Origin: Bacteroidaceae bacterium
GTDB taxonomy: Bacteria; Bacteroidota; Bacteroidia; Bacteroidales; Bacteroidaceae
Direction: 5' to 3'
Length of the DNA: 43,678 nucleotides
Assembly (NCBI GenBank): GCA_017628845.1
Contig: JAGBYI010000184.1
Coordinates: 1 to 43,678, forward strand
The first letter of the stretch is position 1. The number at the start of each line of letters is the position of its first letter. Shown here piece by piece: positions 42,783 through 43,678 of this stretch. The notes below the pieces were generated by a model. The model did not search any database. It was not told the origin of the DNA and saw only the letters and a list, made by a program, of their open reading frames with translations. The translations under genes and the position numbers were made by a program.

Positions 42783-43529
42783 ATGTCCTATACTCAGGAA
42801 AAGATAAAGCCCTACTCCCAGCAGGGAGAGAAGGTGGAGCAGGTGGAGGCAATGTTTGACGGCATTGCCCCCACCTATGATTTTCTTAACCATGCCCTCA
42901 GCATGGGTATAGACCGTGGCTGGAGGCGCAAGGCAGTGGAAGCCTTGGGCAGGTTTGCTCCCAAGCGGGTGCTGGATGTTGCTACCGGAACCGGAGACTT
43001 TGCTGTCCTTATAGGTAAGTTGCTTAGGCCGCAGCAGATTGTGGGAGCAGACATCAGCGAAGGAATGATGGATGTGGCCCGTCGCAAGGTTGCCGGTCTG
43101 GCCGCTGAACTGCAGGGGACAGAGATTCTTTTCCAGAAGGAAGACTGCCTGCACCTGACTTTTCCGGAGGACTCCTTTGATGCGGTGACAGTGGCCTATG
43201 GTGTAAGAAATTTTCAAGATTTGGATGCCGGTCTCTCGGAAATGCATCGCGTGTTGAGACAAGGCGGGCATTTGCTCATTGTGGAGCTGGCAACACCTCC
43301 GCGTTTTCCCATGCGCCAGATCTTCTGGATCTATTCCCATGTGGTCATGCCTCTGGTGGGGTGGATAGTCAGCAGAGACAGCCGTGCATATTCCTATCTT
43401 CCTGCTACTATGGAGGCCTTTCCTCAGGGTGAGGTTATGCAGGGCATATTGCAGAAGGCGGGTTTCCGTTCCGTCCTATGGAAACGTTTCACTTTCGGCA
43501 TCTGCACCATGTATATTGCAGAGAAGTAA
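42783..43529 (+). CDS. menG: Demethylmenaquinone methyltransferase
   Basis: This 248-residue S-adenosylmethionine-dependent enzyme makes the last methylation of menaquinone, the quinone of anaerobic respiration in Bacteroidales. The UbiE/MenG signatures are YDFLNHALSMGIDRGWRRK near the start, the SAM-binding motif VLDVATGTGDFA at 63-74, and later DSFDAVTVAYGVRNFQDLDAGLSEMHRVLRQGG. The C-terminal YSYLPATMEAFPQGEVMQGILQKAGF block matches. Because this organism group lacks ubiquinone the menG name fits better than ubiE. It is the last gene of the phoH-purC-menG unit. About 70 bp downstream begins a transposase-like gene. Confidence 0.96.
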   Translation: MSYTQEKIKPYSQQGEKVEQVEAMFDGIAPTYDFLNHALSMGIDRGWRRKAVEALGRFAPKRVLDVATGTGDFAVLIGKLLRPQQIVGADISEGMMDVARRKVAGLAAELQGTEILFQKEDCLHLTFPEDSFDAVTVAYGVRNFQDLDAGLSEMHRVLRQGGHLLIVELATPPRFPMRQIFWIYSHVVMPLVGWIVSRDSRAYSYLPATMEAFPQGEVMQGILQKAGFRSVLWKRFTFGICTMYIAEK

Positions 43530-43543
43530 CCCTCCCCGTGTCT

Positions 43544-43597
43544 TATACTGATATAGGTAGACACATTTGATAACAATTAATAAAATGTGTAAACAGT
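43544..43597. repeat. Inverted repeats before the transposase-like gene, possible insertion sequence end
   Basis: ACACATTT (43561-43568) pairs with AAATGTGT (43583-43590) around 14 bases, and TACTG (43546-43550) pairs outside it with CAGTA (43594-43598). GTGTCT (43538-43543) also pairs with AGACAC (43559-43564). These nested repeats may be the terminal inverted repeat or an operator of the element. The exact left boundary cannot be set because the right end is out of the window. Confidence 0.45.
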
Positions 43598-43678
43598 ATG
43601 AGAAAGAAAGGCGAACGTTACAGTGAAGAAGAACGCTTATTAATTCTTCGTGACTATTATTCCTCAGGAATGTCCAAA
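43598..43678 (+). CDS. N-terminus of a transposase-like protein, cut off by the window edge
   Basis: Only 27 codons are present, reading MRKKGERYSEEERLLILRDY and then YSSGMSK. A short basic start followed by SEEERLxILxxYY is the beginning of a helix-turn-helix region seen in OrfA-type transposases of Bacteroidota insertion sequences (IS3-like or related). The codons (TTA, TTA, ATT, TCA) are more A/T-rich than in menG next door, as expected for a mobile gene. It starts 68 bp after menG. The family cannot be fixed from so short a piece. Confidence 0.6.
   Translation, partial: MRKKGERYSEEERLLILRDYYSSGMSK

Noticed and set aside
1-43678. CRISPR arrays, rRNA or tRNA genes
   Set aside because: I saw no regularly spaced repeats of CRISPR length and no stretch with rRNA or tRNA features. 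A tRNA or covariance-model scan would settle this, and I could not run one.

Overview
The window looks like a chromosomal segment of a Prevotella-type member of the Bacteroidales. Supporting signs are two SusC/SusD pairs, lipoproteins with Bacteroidota-style lipoboxes, several promoters of the form TTTG-N20-TAnnTTTG, few Shine-Dalgarno sequences, the Bacteroidota forms of OadA, PurM and PurC, and an lpxD-lpxC-lpxA cluster. Genus is inferred, not proven.

Layout. (1) 2-4961, plus strand: the end of a periplasmic adaptor gene, an RND pump and a TolC-like channel, closed by a strong terminator. (2) 5132-8778, plus strand: a promoter and oadG-oadA-oadB, a sodium-pumping oxaloacetate decarboxylase. 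(3) 8931-11198, plus strand: a small membrane protein and a secreted GH16 beta-glucanase ending in a terminator. (4) 11199-11782: a gene-free stretch full of inverted repeats. (5) 11783-30473, minus strand: an 18.7 kb apparent operon, read in the order FAS1 lipoprotein (four FAS1-like cores) - SusC - SusD - FAS1 lipoprotein (two) - FAS1 lipoprotein (two) - SusC - SusD. It has no enzyme and no regulator, has a terminator at its end and a probable promoter at its start. (6) 30474-31237: a gene-free stretch with that promoter, a second copy of a repeat from region 4 and the terminator of the next operon. (7) 31238-38900, minus strand: purM-prfA-pyrF-lpxD-lpxC-lpxA-(pRiA4b ORF-3-like)-miaA, probably one transcript from a very clear promoter at 38929-38960. 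(8) 39116-43529: divergent units aroE plus a DUF5715-like protein (minus) and phoH-purC-menG (plus), from back-to-back promoters. (9) 43598 to the end: the start of what looks like a transposase gene.

The housekeeping parts cover purine and pyrimidine synthesis, translation termination, tRNA modification, lipid A synthesis, menaquinone and shikimate steps. The accessory part is the FAS1/SusCD locus, whose ligand cannot be read from the sequence. The points most worth a second look are the enzyme-free FAS1/SusCD locus bracketed by related repeats; an LpxC that lacks the FabZ half normal for this phylum, with an odd spacer in its place; a SusD with a very large insertion; and short tandem repeats (period 7 to 10) sitting just upstream of several start codons.
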